This document shows positions 9,407-18,944 of a DNA stretch of 64,000 nt, in pieces. Below the pieces are notes generated by a model. It was not told where the DNA came from, did no database searches, and worked only from the letters and a program-made list of their open reading frames with translations. This stretch comes from Candidatus Microthrix subdominans (lineage in GTDB: Bacteria > Actinomycetota > Acidimicrobiia > Acidimicrobiales > Microtrichaceae): the NCBI GenBank assembly GCA_016719385.1, contig JADJZA010000007.1, forward strand, positions 434,001-498,000, written 5' to 3'. Both the position numbers and the translations under genes were made by a program. Each line of letters opens with the position of its first letter. Within the stretch, counting starts at the first letter, position 1.

Positions 9407-9486
9407 CCGGTGGCTGGGGCAGAACGCCGTCGTGGGGGTCAGACTGACGTGGTTGAGCGAGCAATGTGCAATGGCAAGGGGGGACG

Positions 9487-10686
9487 ATGCCGTACAACGA
9501 CACGCGGGTTATCCACGACGCGGACGCGCACATCATGGAGACACCGACGTGGCTCGGTGACTACGCCGACCCGGAAATTCGCAGCCGGATCGAGCCGCTG
9601 AGCTATCCGGGCGGCAACGAGCTGCGCCAGACCGGGGACCCGGCGGATCAGCAACGCGACCTTGGGGAGGCGTTCGAGCGGCTGGCCGAGCGGCATGCGT
9701 CCGATGGGTACCGCGCCGATGAGCAGGCCGAGGTAATGGCCCGCAAGAACTTCGCCGCAACCGGCTCGTTCATCGCCGACGATCGGCCACGGGCCCTCGA
9801 CCTCTTGGGCTTCTCCAGCCAGCTGGTGTTCAACACCTTTCACAACCGCCGCCTCCACGACTGGGAGCACGGCGCCGACCTCGACTTGGCCTACGGCGCA
9901 GCCCGGGCACACAACCGGGGGATGATCGAGTTCTGCTCGGTCGATCCCCGGTTGCTGCCCACCTGTTACGTCCCGCTCGCCGACTTCGACCGAGCGGAGG
10001 CAATGGCCGCCGAGGCGATCGACGCCGGCGCCGCGGCGCTGCTGGTGGCGTCGGGCTGTCCGCCGGGACACTCGCCCAGCCACACCGGGCTCGATCCGGT
10101 GTGGGCCCAGGCCGAGGAGGCGGGCATCCCGATCGTGTTCCATGTCGGCGGCACCGGCGACCTGATCGACCCGAACTACTTCAACAACGGCCTACCGGTG
10201 CCACCCGACTTTCACGGCGGCGAGGAGAACTTCCGCTCGGTCGACTACCTGGGCATCCCCCATCCGCCGGCCCAGAGCATCGCCACGATGATCTTCGATG
10301 GGGTGTTCGAGCGCTTTAGCGAGCTGAGGGTGGGCGTGATCGAGCAGGGCGCCATCTGGGTGCCGTCGTGGACCCGGCAAATGGAGTCGGCGTTCGAGGC
10401 GTTCGCTCGCCACGAGGAACGGCTACGGGCCTTGTCGCTGCGGCCGACCGAGTACGTCACCCGGCAGATGCGCTTCACGCCGTACCCCACCGAGGACGTC
10501 GGCTGGATCGTCGAACAGTCGGGCCCGGAGGTATGCATGTTCTCCTCCGACTACCCGCACGTCGAGGGCGGCCGGCGGCCGATCGAACGTTTCGAGGCGT
10601 CGCTGGGCGACGCACCGGAGGCCGTTCGGGACCGGTTCTATCGGGCCAACTTCGCCGACCTGATGGGCACAGCGCGTCCGGGTTGA
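9487..10686 (+). CDS. Amidohydrolase family 2 metal-dependent hydrolase
   Basis: A 399-residue TIM-barrel hydrolase of the amidohydrolase-2 type (ACMSD-like). The N-terminal metal site is in RVIHDADAHIMETPTWLG. Later conserved parts are IPIVFHVGGTGD (His), GVFERFSELRVGVIEQGA, and the C-terminal MFSSDYPHVEGGRRPIERFE, which carries the catalytic Asp. I chose the ATG at 9487, preceded by GGGGGGACG; a GTG at 9466 is possible. Relatives act as decarboxylases or hydrolases on aromatic or hydroxylated acids. The substrate cannot be told from sequence and the neighbours give no pathway. Confidence 0.85.
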   Translation: MPYNDTRVIHDADAHIMETPTWLGDYADPEIRSRIEPLSYPGGNELRQTGDPADQQRDLGEAFERLAERHASDGYRADEQAEVMARKNFAATGSFIADDRPRALDLLGFSSQLVFNTFHNRRLHDWEHGADLDLAYGAARAHNRGMIEFCSVDPRLLPTCYVPLADFDRAEAMAAEAIDAGAAALLVASGCPPGHSPSHTGLDPVWAQAEEAGIPIVFHVGGTGDLIDPNYFNNGLPVPPDFHGGEENFRSVDYLGIPHPPAQSIATMIFDGVFERFSELRVGVIEQGAIWVPSWTRQMESAFEAFARHEERLRALSLRPTEYVTRQMRFTPYPTEDVGWIVEQSGPEVCMFSSDYPHVEGGRRPIERFEASLGDAPEAVRDRFYRANFADLMGTARPG

Positions 10687-11063
10687 CGCCCCGCCGGAAG
10701 AACTCGAACGACGCCTCGCCAACGAATCCCGCAGGCGGCACCACAAGCTGACCGGCGATGATCGCTCGGCTGAGGGAACTGATGTCGAGTCACGACCCTT
10801 CGTCGCTCCACCTGGCAGATCTGATCGTAGATACCGCTCGACTCTCTCCCGATGAAGCCGCTGATCTGATCGTGGCATCCTCACCAGGTCTTGAACGGCT
10901 GATCAACTGACGCGTGTGCCAACTTGGACATCGAGCGGAGCGACAACATCGAATGTCAGCGCAATGAGACGTTGAGCGACTCGGCGTCACCCGATTGGGG
11001 TGATTGGAGCAGACGCTCAAGAAATCCGGCTCGATGTCGGCTGAGGGGTGGTATTTTCGCCCG
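10687..11063 (+). other. Gap with one weak small ORF (about 10759-10910)
   Basis: Between the amidohydrolase and the DUF2252 gene there is one rightward ORF of about 50 codons starting at 10759 (MIARLRELMSSHDPSSLHLA, then DTARLSPDEAADLIVASSPG). Its last part resembles the C-terminus of small P-loop kinases, which often end with a SPEEAAD-type helix, so it could be a remnant of such a gene. No P-loop is present. I see no other feature here. Confidence 0.25.
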
Positions 11064-12443
11064 ATGACCACCATGGCGGAGAAGACCAGTTCACCGGCTG
11101 AGCAGAGGGAGCGGGGGCGCAAGCTGCGCAAGGAGGCTCCACGCTCAACGATGGCGGACTGGACCCCGCCGACCGACCGGCGGCCGGCGGTGGAGATCCT
11201 CGCCGAACAGGAGACCACCCGGGTGCCGGAGTTGGTCCCCATCCGTCACGAGCGCATGGTGGTGTCGCCATTTACCTTCTACCGGGGCGCAGCCGCCGTC
11301 TTCGCCGCCGACGTGGCGGGAACACCGAACTCCGGTCTCAACGTGCAGTTGTGCGGCGATGCCCACCTCACCAACTTCGGTGTCTTCACGTCGCCCGAAC
11401 GCAACCTGGTCTTCGACATCAACGACTTCGACGAGACCAATCCCGGCCCGTTTGAATGGGACCTGCAGCGCCTGGCCGCCAGCTTCGAAGTTGCGGGCCG
11501 GGCAAACGGCTTTCCTGAGGCGAAACGGCATCGAATTCTGGAGCACCTGGGGCGGACTTTCTGTTCGTCGATCGCCGAGATGGCCGCCTCGGGCTATTTG
11601 GACGTCTGGTACGACCACCTGACGATGGACGAAGCGAACGCACGGTGGGGTTCGAAGCTCAGCCCGGAAACGATGAAGAACCTCGCACGTCTGCTGCGCA
11701 AGGCCCGATCGAAGAACAACCTCCGAGCATTCTCAAAACTGGTGACCGTCGTCGACGGGGTGCCGCGCTTCGCCAGCGATCCACCGCTGTTCGAGCGGGT
11801 CGAGGAGGTGCTGGCCGACGCTGAGTATGACCAGGTGGTCGACGTCGTCACCAAGGCCTTTGAGTCCTATCGCGATTCCCTCCAAACCGACCGGCGGCTG
11901 TTGCTGGATCGTTACCGCTTCGTCGACCTGGCTCGAAAGGTGGTTGGCGTCGGCAGCGTTGGCACCAGGTGCTGGGTGGCGTTGATGATGGGTCGCGACG
12001 ACGATGATCCCTTGATGCTGCAGGTGAAGGAGGCCGAGGCTTCAGTGCTCGAAGCCCACACCGAAGCCAGCGAGTGGTCGACCCACGGCCAGCGGGTGGT
12101 GGAAGGTCAGCGCATGATTCAATCTGCGAGCGATGTCTTCCTGGGCTGGACCCGGTCGCAGGGCGTCGACGGACGTACCCACGACTACTACTTTCGCCAG
12201 TTGTGGGACGGCAAGGGTTCGGCCGACATCGACTCGATGCAGCCTGAACAGATGGAGGTGTACGCCAAAATGTGCGCCCACACCCTGGCCCGTGCTCACG
12301 CTCGCACCGGTGACGCCGCTGCCATCTCCGGTTACCTGGGGGGTGGCAAGACGATCGCCCGCCACCTCGCCCAATTCGCGTCCAACTACGCCGACCTGAA
12401 CGCGGAGGACTACACCGCGTTTACGGCAGCGGTTGGTCGCTAA
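11064..12443 (+). CDS. DUF2252 family protein (kinase-like fold)
   Basis: A 459-residue protein with the DUF2252 signature: SPFTFYRGAAAVFAADVAG, LCGDAHLTNFGVFTSPERNL and VFDINDFDETNPGPFEWDLQ. The His-x-x-Asn-Phe and Asp-x-Asn-Asp-Phe-Asp motifs resemble the catalytic loop and metal site of phosphotransferase/kinase folds, which suggests ATP binding, but no activity is established for the family. The C-terminal QLWDGKGS and LARAHARTGD segments are also conserved. The ATG at 11064 gives MTTMAEKTSSPAEQ; an earlier alternative at 11004 adds 20 residues with no clear ribosome site. Expressed alone. Confidence 0.88.
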   Translation: MTTMAEKTSSPAEQRERGRKLRKEAPRSTMADWTPPTDRRPAVEILAEQETTRVPELVPIRHERMVVSPFTFYRGAAAVFAADVAGTPNSGLNVQLCGDAHLTNFGVFTSPERNLVFDINDFDETNPGPFEWDLQRLAASFEVAGRANGFPEAKRHRILEHLGRTFCSSIAEMAASGYLDVWYDHLTMDEANARWGSKLSPETMKNLARLLRKARSKNNLRAFSKLVTVVDGVPRFASDPPLFERVEEVLADAEYDQVVDVVTKAFESYRDSLQTDRRLLLDRYRFVDLARKVVGVGSVGTRCWVALMMGRDDDDPLMLQVKEAEASVLEAHTEASEWSTHGQRVVEGQRMIQSASDVFLGWTRSQGVDGRTHDYYFRQLWDGKGSADIDSMQPEQMEVYAKMCAHTLARAHARTGDAAAISGYLGGGKTIARHLAQFASNYADLNAEDYTAFTAAVGR

Positions 12444-12453
12444 AAGGCTGGGA

Positions 12454-12816
12454 TCAGTAGGAGGCGGCGCACTCGACGCAATAGTCGGTGTCGGGCACCG
12501 CTTCCAAGCGCTCGAAGGGGATGTCCTTGCCGCACTCGGCACAGACGCCGTAGGAGCCCTCGTCGACGCGCTCAAGCGAATGCTCTAGCTCGGCGACAGC
12601 CTCGAGCGCAGCGTCGAGTTCGTCGCGACCCGCCTCGCGGTGGACGGGGTTGTTGGTGTCAGCAAGCGCTTCGAACGCTTCCGTCGCCAGCTGTACGCGT
12701 TCGCGTTGCGCCGTGAGCTGATCGGTCAGCCAGGTGCGCAGGGTTCGTTCCTGGGCGCCAGTGATGTGCTCGTCGGTACCCGACGGCGTGTTGGGACCAG
12801 TAGCGGTGGTCGTCAT
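12454..12816 (-). CDS. DksA/TraR-type C4 zinc-finger protein
   Basis: A 120-residue protein with a long charged coiled-coil region (LRTWLTDQLTAQRERVQLAT to LEAVAELEHSLERVDEG) and a C-terminal zinc finger CAECGKDIPFERLEA...CVEC (four Cys). This is the DksA/TraR layout. In actinobacteria, relatives act as RNA-polymerase secondary-channel factors (CarD is separate) or as general regulators. The start is the ATG at 12816, with GGAG 9 nt upstream; a longer ORF to 12948 lacks a ribosome site. Convergent with the DUF2252 gene, 10 nt apart. Confidence 0.85.
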   Translation of the reverse strand: MTTTATGPNTPSGTDEHITGAQERTLRTWLTDQLTAQRERVQLATEAFEALADTNNPVHREAGRDELDAALEAVAELEHSLERVDEGSYGVCAECGKDIPFERLEAVPDTDYCVECAASY

Positions 12817-13058
12817 CGTTGCTCCTCTCCGAGCGGCATGCATGAAAGTGACGGGCGAGCGCCCCCCGGGCGCGCAGCGAAGCGAGGGCTCAGCCGTGCT
12901 ACACGCCAACGTAGGGGAGGAGGTCGAGTTCTGCACTGGAGGAATCATACGACATTTGGGCCACTAGCTTGTTGGTTGTTCACAGTGGGTAGCATCGACA
13001 TGCGCCAGCCGGAGTCAGCGTTGTAGACCTGAGAGTTCCAGACCGAGGAGGCGAGGCG

Positions 13059-14767
13059 ATGACGACGACCACCCCACAGGGTGCAGGGCCGGCGGGCGGG
13101 GGCGGGATCATAGAGACGCGAGGCGGCGACCTCGCCCCTCTGGCCTCTCATGCCCACCTGCTCCAGCCGATTATTGAGCGTGCTCGGGTCGATCCAGACA
13201 AGGTCGTCGCCGGTATCCGGGACGGCTCGACGTTCATCGACGTCACCGCGGCCGAATTTCTCGCCCGGGTGCGCTCGCTGGCCAAGGGCCTGATCGGTTC
13301 GCGGGTGGAGCCCGGCGACCGGGTGGTGATCATGTCGGCCACCCGCCTGGAGTGGCTGCTGGTCGATTACGCCATCCTCGCCGTGGGTGCCGTGACCGTG
13401 CCGATCTACGAGACCTCCGCCGGCGAACAGGTCGATTGGATCCTCGCCGACAGCGGGTCGGTTCTCGCCGTGGCTGAGAACACGCAGATGGCCGAGAAGA
13501 TCGAGGGCTGCGTAGCCGACCCCGAGGTGGCGTGCCGCGAGGCGCTCGTGATCGACGAGGGTGGCTTGGACGAACTGGTCATCCGTGGCGTCGAGGTCAC
13601 CGACGAACAACTTGACCAGCGAATCGCTGCGATCAGCGTCGACGACCTGGCAACGATGGTGTACACGTCGGGGACGACCGGGCGTCCCAAGGGGTGCAAG
13701 ACAACCCACGCCAACCTCCGTTCCAGGGGTGTTCTCCTCCGGCATTTCCAACCTGCCCGAAGAGCTGGCAATGGTCTCCCCCACGATGGTGGTGGCCGCG
13801 CCCCGCGTGTTCGAGAAGATGTTCAGCGCAGCCCAGCAACAGAGCAAGGCGAAGAATCTCGGCCCGATCTTCGCCCGTGCCACCGAGGTGGCGATCAGCT
13901 ATTCGAAGCAGCGGGCGAAGGGCTCGGTCGGTCTGTTGACCAAAGGCGGAGCACGCGCTGTTCGACCGGCTGGTGTACTCAAAGATCCGGTCGGTCTTCG
14001 GCGGCTCGTTGCGTTTCGCATTCAGCGGCGGCAGCCGCTGGGCGACCGGCTCGCCTATTTCTTCGACGGGGCGGGCGTTCGCATCTTCGAGGGCTACGGG
14101 CTGACCGAGACCAGCCCGGTGCTCGCCGTCAACACGCTGAGCGCCTGGCGGCCAGGCACCGTGGGGAAACCGGTGGCCAGGACGACGATCCGTCTCGCCG
14201 ACGACGGCGAGGTGCTGGAAGGGCCCCCAGGTGTTCCAGGGCTACTGGAAGAATGACAAGGCCACCGCCGAGGTGCTCACCGACGACGGCTGGTTCCGTA
14301 CCGGCGATGTCGGTCGGATCGAGGACGGGTTTCTTCGCATCATCGGCCGTAAGAAGGAGCTGATCGTCACCGCCGGCGGCAAGAACGTCGCTCCGGAGCC
14401 GATGGAGGATCGCCTACGTTCGCACTCGCTGATCAGCCAGGCGATGGTCATTGGCGACAACCGCCGCTTCATCTCGGCGCTGGTCACCATCGACGAGGAA
14501 GTGTTCGATGCCTGGTGGCCCGGCGAGGCGGGCGACGAGGTGAAGGTGGCCGACGTCGTCGATCACCCCCGACCTGCGCGCAAGGTGCAAGAAGCGATCG
14601 ACGACGTGAACTCGTCGGTGTCGCGTGCCGAGTCGATCCGCGCCTTCGCCATCCTGCCGCACGATTTCAGCGTTGACGATGGCGAGCTTACGCCGACGAT
14701 GAAGGTGCGGCGGGCGATAGTGGCCAAGCACTACGACGGCCTGATCGACGGCATCTACGCCAGCTGA
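13059..14767 (+). pseudogene. Long-chain fatty-acid-CoA ligase (AMP-binding), with frameshifts and an internal deletion
   Basis: An ANL-superfamily acyl-CoA synthetase. The P-loop MVYTSGTTGRPKGCK, the GYGLTETSPV adenylate-binding motif, DDGWFRTGDVGRIEDGFLRI, and the GRKKELIVTAGGKNVAPEP hinge with the catalytic-Lys domain are all present, but in several frames. Frame changes occur at about 13735, 13945-14035 and at the C-run 14223-14227, where one base less restores QVFQGYWKNDKAT. Two compensating indels lie near 14568-14580. In addition, the join HANLRSRG / VFSSGISNLPEEL lacks the roughly 50 residues this family has between the P-loop and that segment, so a real or assembly deletion of about 150 bp sits near 13730. 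As written, it cannot encode an active enzyme. Confidence 0.85.
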
Positions 14768-14806
14768 CCCCACCATCACCGAATCGCTCGGCTCTGCGGG
14801 TTGGGC

Positions 14807-15877
14807 TCAGCGAAGGATCAAGCCGATGCGGCCCAGGTCGACCAAAGCGTCGTTGGCCACGAACTCGACCGAGCCGCCGGTGCGCACGACGTGCTCGATC
14901 AGTTCGTCGATGGGATCGTCCATCACCTGAACGTCGGCCGGGGCGGCCGGGACCAAGCGGTACCCGTCCGCCTCGACCGACGGGCGAGCGATAGTCCTCC
15001 TCGACGACGAGCAGGTGGCCTCGGCCCTCCCGGGCCAGCTGCCAGACCTCGTCGATGCCGGTGACCGCCTTCTCGGCGTGGGCGGCTGCGCTCAGTTGAT
15101 CGATCACCTCGGACCGGCGCTCCTTGAGCCGCTGACGCATGACCGGCCACGACAACTGGCCGAGGTCGTAGGCCGAGGTGTCGTCGTGGCCGCCGTCGAT
15201 ATGGCCGGCGCTCAGCGACGCGTGCTCGGTGACCTCGGTGAAGGTGGCCACCGAGCGTTCGACGCCGGCGACGACGATCGGCAGCGGGTCCTCGCGGATC
15301 ACCTCGGCGAGGCCTTTGTCAACGCTCCGGTAGAAGTTGCGCCGCTGCTCCTGGTCGTCGCCGGCCGGTTCGCGCGCAAAGCGGCCGGCGACGGCGCGGC
15401 GATCGCTGTGAGCGATGTCGCCCGAGAACGGAAATCCATGGTCGGTCACCTCGCTCAGGTCGTCGCGCACCGCTGCAAACAGCCGAGCAACGTGGTCGGA
15501 CACCACGAGCACTCGATAGCGGGGCTCCTCCGCAGGCCCTGCACCAGCATTCGCGTCGATGGCGTGGTCGCCAGAGCCAGCTCCTCTCGAACAGGGAACG
15601 GCAACGGATGCGCTTCGGCCACGTCGGCGGTGGCGACGAGGACCACCCCGTACGCTCCGCCGCCGAGATCGACCGACCCAGCGGCACGATCGAGGTTGGC
15701 GATGATCGGGCGGGGATGGTCACTGCGGTCGCTCACCTGGGCGGTGGCATCGGCGACCAGGTTGCGGAGTCGGATGCGGTCCGCGTCGCTGTGGGGCCGG
15801 TGCCGGTCGAGTGGGAGCGTGATCGTCACGACGAGCTCGGCCTCCAGCTTCAACAACCGGTTGACAACGTCCAGCAT
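14807..15877 (-). pseudogene. eRF1-like (baeRF-type) protein, two frameshifts
   Basis: Starting at the ATG at 15877 (MLDVVNRLLKLEAELVVTIT) and ending at 14807 (ALVDLGRIGLILR) the protein is about 355 residues once two shifts are allowed (about 15520 and 14975). The middle part has YRVLVVSDHVARLFAAV and DHGFPFSGDIAHSDRR, and the end GGSVEFVANDALVDLG is the Rossmann-like C-terminal domain of archaeo-eukaryotic release-factor homologues found in bacteria (baeRF families). Such proteins are proposed to act on stalled ribosomes or tRNA; their biochemistry is mostly undefined. Each segment is well conserved in character, so the shifts look like small errors and not old decay. Confidence 0.6.
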
Positions 15878-16061
15878 GATCTTTTCTCCCAGCTCGCTCG
15901 GTTCGCTTCGCTCTGTTTGTTGCCTCGTTCCTAGCACCCGCTCGTCGTCACCGCCCGAGGAGTGACCCTGCGCACCTTCGGCAGCGTTCTGCGGGGACGC
16001 AGCCGACATCGACCACGGCGTCGGCGTCGGCGGGCGTGCCGCGACGGGCCAGACTGGGGGC

Positions 16062-17604
16062 GTGTGGCGATCCTTTGACGTCGGTGCGGTTGTCGATGCG
16101 ATGAGCAGCGACGCCCAGGTGGTCGCCGGGGTCGGCGGCCTGAACCGGCAGGTGAGCCGGGCAAAGACCGCAGCGACGCCGGGCTGCTGCGAACGGTGGG
16201 TGCGGGCGAGTTCGTCGTGACGAGCGCCGAGGCGCTGCTCGCCACCGACGAGGCCTGGGAGCACCTGCTCGGCCGGTTCGATGCCGCTCGGGTGGCGGCG
16301 GTCGCCGTTCGCATCGACGGCGACAACCCACTGCCGGAGGCGCTGTTGCGGGCGGCCGACGCCCAGGCCGTGCCGCTGATCACCTTTCCCAGCGAGGCCG
16401 TGCTCGCCGACGTGACCACAGCGGTGCTCGACGCGCTGCTCGATGCTCAGGGCAGGCGCCTGGAGCGCATCCTCGACATTCATCAGCGTTTCACCCCCAT
16501 CGTCCTCGCCGGCGGGCGCCCGGAGATCGCCACCACCCTGTACCTGCTGCTCGGCTGCCCGGTCGCCGTGCTCGACCCCGAAGGGCGGGCGACCGTGGTC
16601 GTGCCCTCCGACGCCGAAGTGGGGGTCGACTTTGCCGAGTCTCGCTGGGTCCGCCAGCCGATCCTGGCCGGGGAGTTCCGCTACGGCGAGATCGTCGCCC
16701 TCACCACGGAAACGGAACTCGACGACGAGGGACGGCTGGCGCTGCAACGCGCTTCGTCATCGATCGCTGTGCGGATGGCCCATGCCACCGCCGCCGCCGC
16801 CGAGCGCGCCCGATTCGCTGCCACGTCGCTCGAAGAGCTGATCTCGGGGCACGCCGGCGATATCGCCGATGTGGCCGAGCGGGCGATCAGCTTCGGATGG
16901 GATCTGGCCCGCCCGCGGGCCGTGCTGTTGGCCTCGATCGACCCGCCGGTCGATCAGGACGTGGTGTCGACCGCCCTGGCCACCATCTCTGCGGCTGCCC
17001 AGATCACGCTGGGACGGGAGGCGATCGTCTGGACCCGCAGCACGACGATCGCCGCACTGATCGCCCCCGAAAGCGCCGAACCGGCCGAGTGGCGGGCGAT
17101 CGCCGAACGGCTTCGCCGGGAGCTCGACGAGCGGGTGGTCGACGTCAACGTCAGCATCGGCGTCGGTCGGCGGGTCGACGATCCGATGTCGATACCCCGG
17201 AGCTACCTCGAGGCCAGCCGTGCCGTCGACGTCGGACGGTGGGCGAGGGGGCGCCACGTCACGGCGGTGTTCGACCAGCTTGGTCTGGAACGCCTGCTGG
17301 CCTCCACGCCGACCGAGGATCTGGCCGAGTTCGTCGAGCAGGCGATCGGACCCCTGGTTGACTACGACCGGAGCCACCACAGCGAGCTGGTTCCGACGTT
17401 GGGAATGTGGCTGGAGACCCGCAACATGGCCGAAGGCGCCCGACGCCTCCACGTGCATTACAACACGTTCAGAATCGCCTGGACCGGATCGAGTCGATCC
17501 TTGGAGCGCTGATCGGCGACGCCGCCCGGTCGCTTGAATGCGAAGTGGCCGTTTACGTCTTCCGTCACTACGACGGACCATGGCACCCCGACAGCGCCTC
17601 ATAG
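16062..17604 (+). CDS. PucR-family transcriptional regulator (frameshifts near both ends)
   Basis: The central ORF (16196-17512) carries a purine-catabolism-type N-terminal domain (AGEFVVTSAEALLATDEAWE), a GGDEF-like middle (VNVSIGVGRRVDD, YLEASRAVDV) and the PucR C-terminal helix-turn-helix GMWLETRNMAEGARRLHVHY. Family members activate nucleobase or amine catabolism genes. The N-terminus probably begins at GTG 16062 (VWRSFDVGAVVDAMSSDAQV) and joins the main frame after a shift at about 16160. At about 17475 the frame must change from HYNTFRIAWTG to HYNTLKNRLDRIESIL, giving a natural end at 17604. Next to the hut region, but no direct link is shown. Confidence 0.7.
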
Positions 17605-17908
17605 CGACTAAATCGGGTGGTCCCACCAACCCGGCGTTGGCGAGGTTGGTCCTACCTCTTGTGGTCAGTCCGATGTAGCTCAACTGTGGCAGCGAAGCGG
17701 TCGTCGGTCACCGCATTGAGCGACCTGTCCACCTTGACGAGCTTCCGCCCAGGCTCTGTTGCACTCGGGTGCGGAGCCTTGGGGCCGTTGCGTCACGGTC
17801 TGGTTCTATCAATTTCAGCAACCTGGAGCAGGCGGCCAAGCCGTTCAACCGGCCAGCCAACACGGTTCAGAACCCGAATCCGTCCCGGCCCTTCGGCATT
17901 CAGCGCTG
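17605..17908. other. Gap, nothing firm
   Basis: About 300 bases after the PucR gene. All frames are interrupted or low in coding character, and no tRNA or clear terminator was seen. A 12-mer at about 17754 (GGCTCTGTTGCA) equals the start of some IS6-family ends, but no matching second end or transposase is present. Confidence 0.3.
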
Positions 17909-18217
17909 CTAATGGCTTCCGAGGGATACCAGGACGATCTGGACGATCTGGTGCACGTCGCCACTCCCGCTGACCCGGTACTCCTTGTTGTAGCGGTAGT
18001 CCACTCGTCCGCCACCGGTGATCTCGTAGTGGTAGACGCGTGACATCCCGTCACAGGTAGCGCCATACTGACGGCCTTTCATAGGCGTGACAGTCCCCAA
18101 GAGGGGTTTCTGGTTGGGTTGCGTCGTCAAGTGCGTCCAGAGTTCGATCGCGTTGCTCTCGCCGCACATCTCGGTGATGCGGTTCCAGTCCTGAACCTGC
18201 TTGCGGTGTACCAGCAC
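17909..18217 (-). CDS. Possible toxin partner of the upstream PHD-like gene
   Basis: A protein of about 102 residues with QVQDWNRITEMCGESNAIEL, a central MKGRQYGATCDGMSRVYHYE and the segment YEITGGGRVDYRYNKEYRVS. The last piece resembles the beta-sheet core of RelE/ParE-like toxins that follow PHD-like antitoxins in actinobacteria (a Y-E-x-x-G-G-x-R-V-x-Y pattern), but the family was not identified with confidence. The start is uncertain: GTG at 18217, with a possible longer N-terminus. It follows the antitoxin-like gene (ends 18304) on the same strand. Confidence 0.4.
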   Translation of the reverse strand: MLVHRKQVQDWNRITEMCGESNAIELWTHLTTQPNQKPLLGTVTPMKGRQYGATCDGMSRVYHYEITGGGRVDYRYNKEYRVSGSGDVHQIVQIVLVSLGSH

Positions 18218-18303
18218 GCCAGCTGGCTTCTCACTCGGATGTCCTGAGGCCGGGTAGCGCTGACACGAAGGGCGTACGCCTTTGGCTTCGGGCCGTCGCG
18301 GCT

Positions 18304-18814
18304 CAACGGCTCCAGCCTTCGCCCTGGAGTGCCTCGTTCGTCTCTGCGACGTCCTCGACCTCGACCCAGTCTTCGTCGGAACTCCGACCTTCGAGATTTC
18401 CGGGCAAGAGGGTCAGCGAGGGTCTCGGCACTCATCTGCCATTCGTGCAGTAGACGCTCAACAGGGGAGTGGTCCCCTCCAGAAGCTGCGCGAACGATGG
18501 CGTCGTTGACCTCTTGCTGAAACTCTTCGATGTCGTCGTCCTCGAAGGCGTCCAGGAACGCCCAAGGCCCGTAGTCACCGGGCCGGCGTTGCTCGCGGGG
18601 GCGGCGCAGGGCCATATCCAGGGTGAGGTAGGCGACGGCGTGAGTCACGCACGGCCGCCACGTGTTCGAGGCGGGCCTCGCGCAGCATGATCAGCGATTC
18701 GCCGTCGGTGCTGCGCAGCCGGGCCTGTGAGTCCAGCGCCTCAGCGATGAAGGTTTTGCGGTGGTTGCCAGCTAGGTCTGAAGGGTTGGTAGATGCGGTC
18801 TTTGGTTGCCGTCA
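18304..18814 (-). pseudogene. PHD-like antitoxin gene with several frameshifts
   Basis: Read from the GTG at 814 nt past 18000 (18814) with small shifts, the protein runs MTATK-TASTNPSDLAGNHRKTF, ALDSQARLRSTDGESLIMLR, EARLEHVAAV, then THAVAYLTLDMALRRPREQR, DYGPWAFLDAFEDDDIEEFQ, SPVERLLHEWQMSAETLADP and an acidic end SSDEDWVEVEDVAETNEALQ to the stop at 18304. An N-terminal DNA-binding-like part and an acidic C-terminal tail fit a prevent-host-death style antitoxin, about 165 residues. Shifts are needed near 18805, 18645 and 18395. A candidate toxin lies downstream. In this sequence the gene is not intact. Confidence 0.45.
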
Positions 18815-18944
18815 CGGCGATCACCCCTGTTTGGTATTGCCACGATCCTGCATACGATCCTGTGTAGGAACTGTCAGTATGCCTAGAGGTTGAGAGAATC
18901 TCAATCCGGGTGGAAGACCTCACCCGCCCGCTCGAGGGTCAAGG

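Noticed and set aside
17754..17765. GGCTCTGTTGCA, equal to the end of some IS6-family elements
   Set aside because: No second end, target duplication or transposase; a 12-base match can be chance or a remnant.
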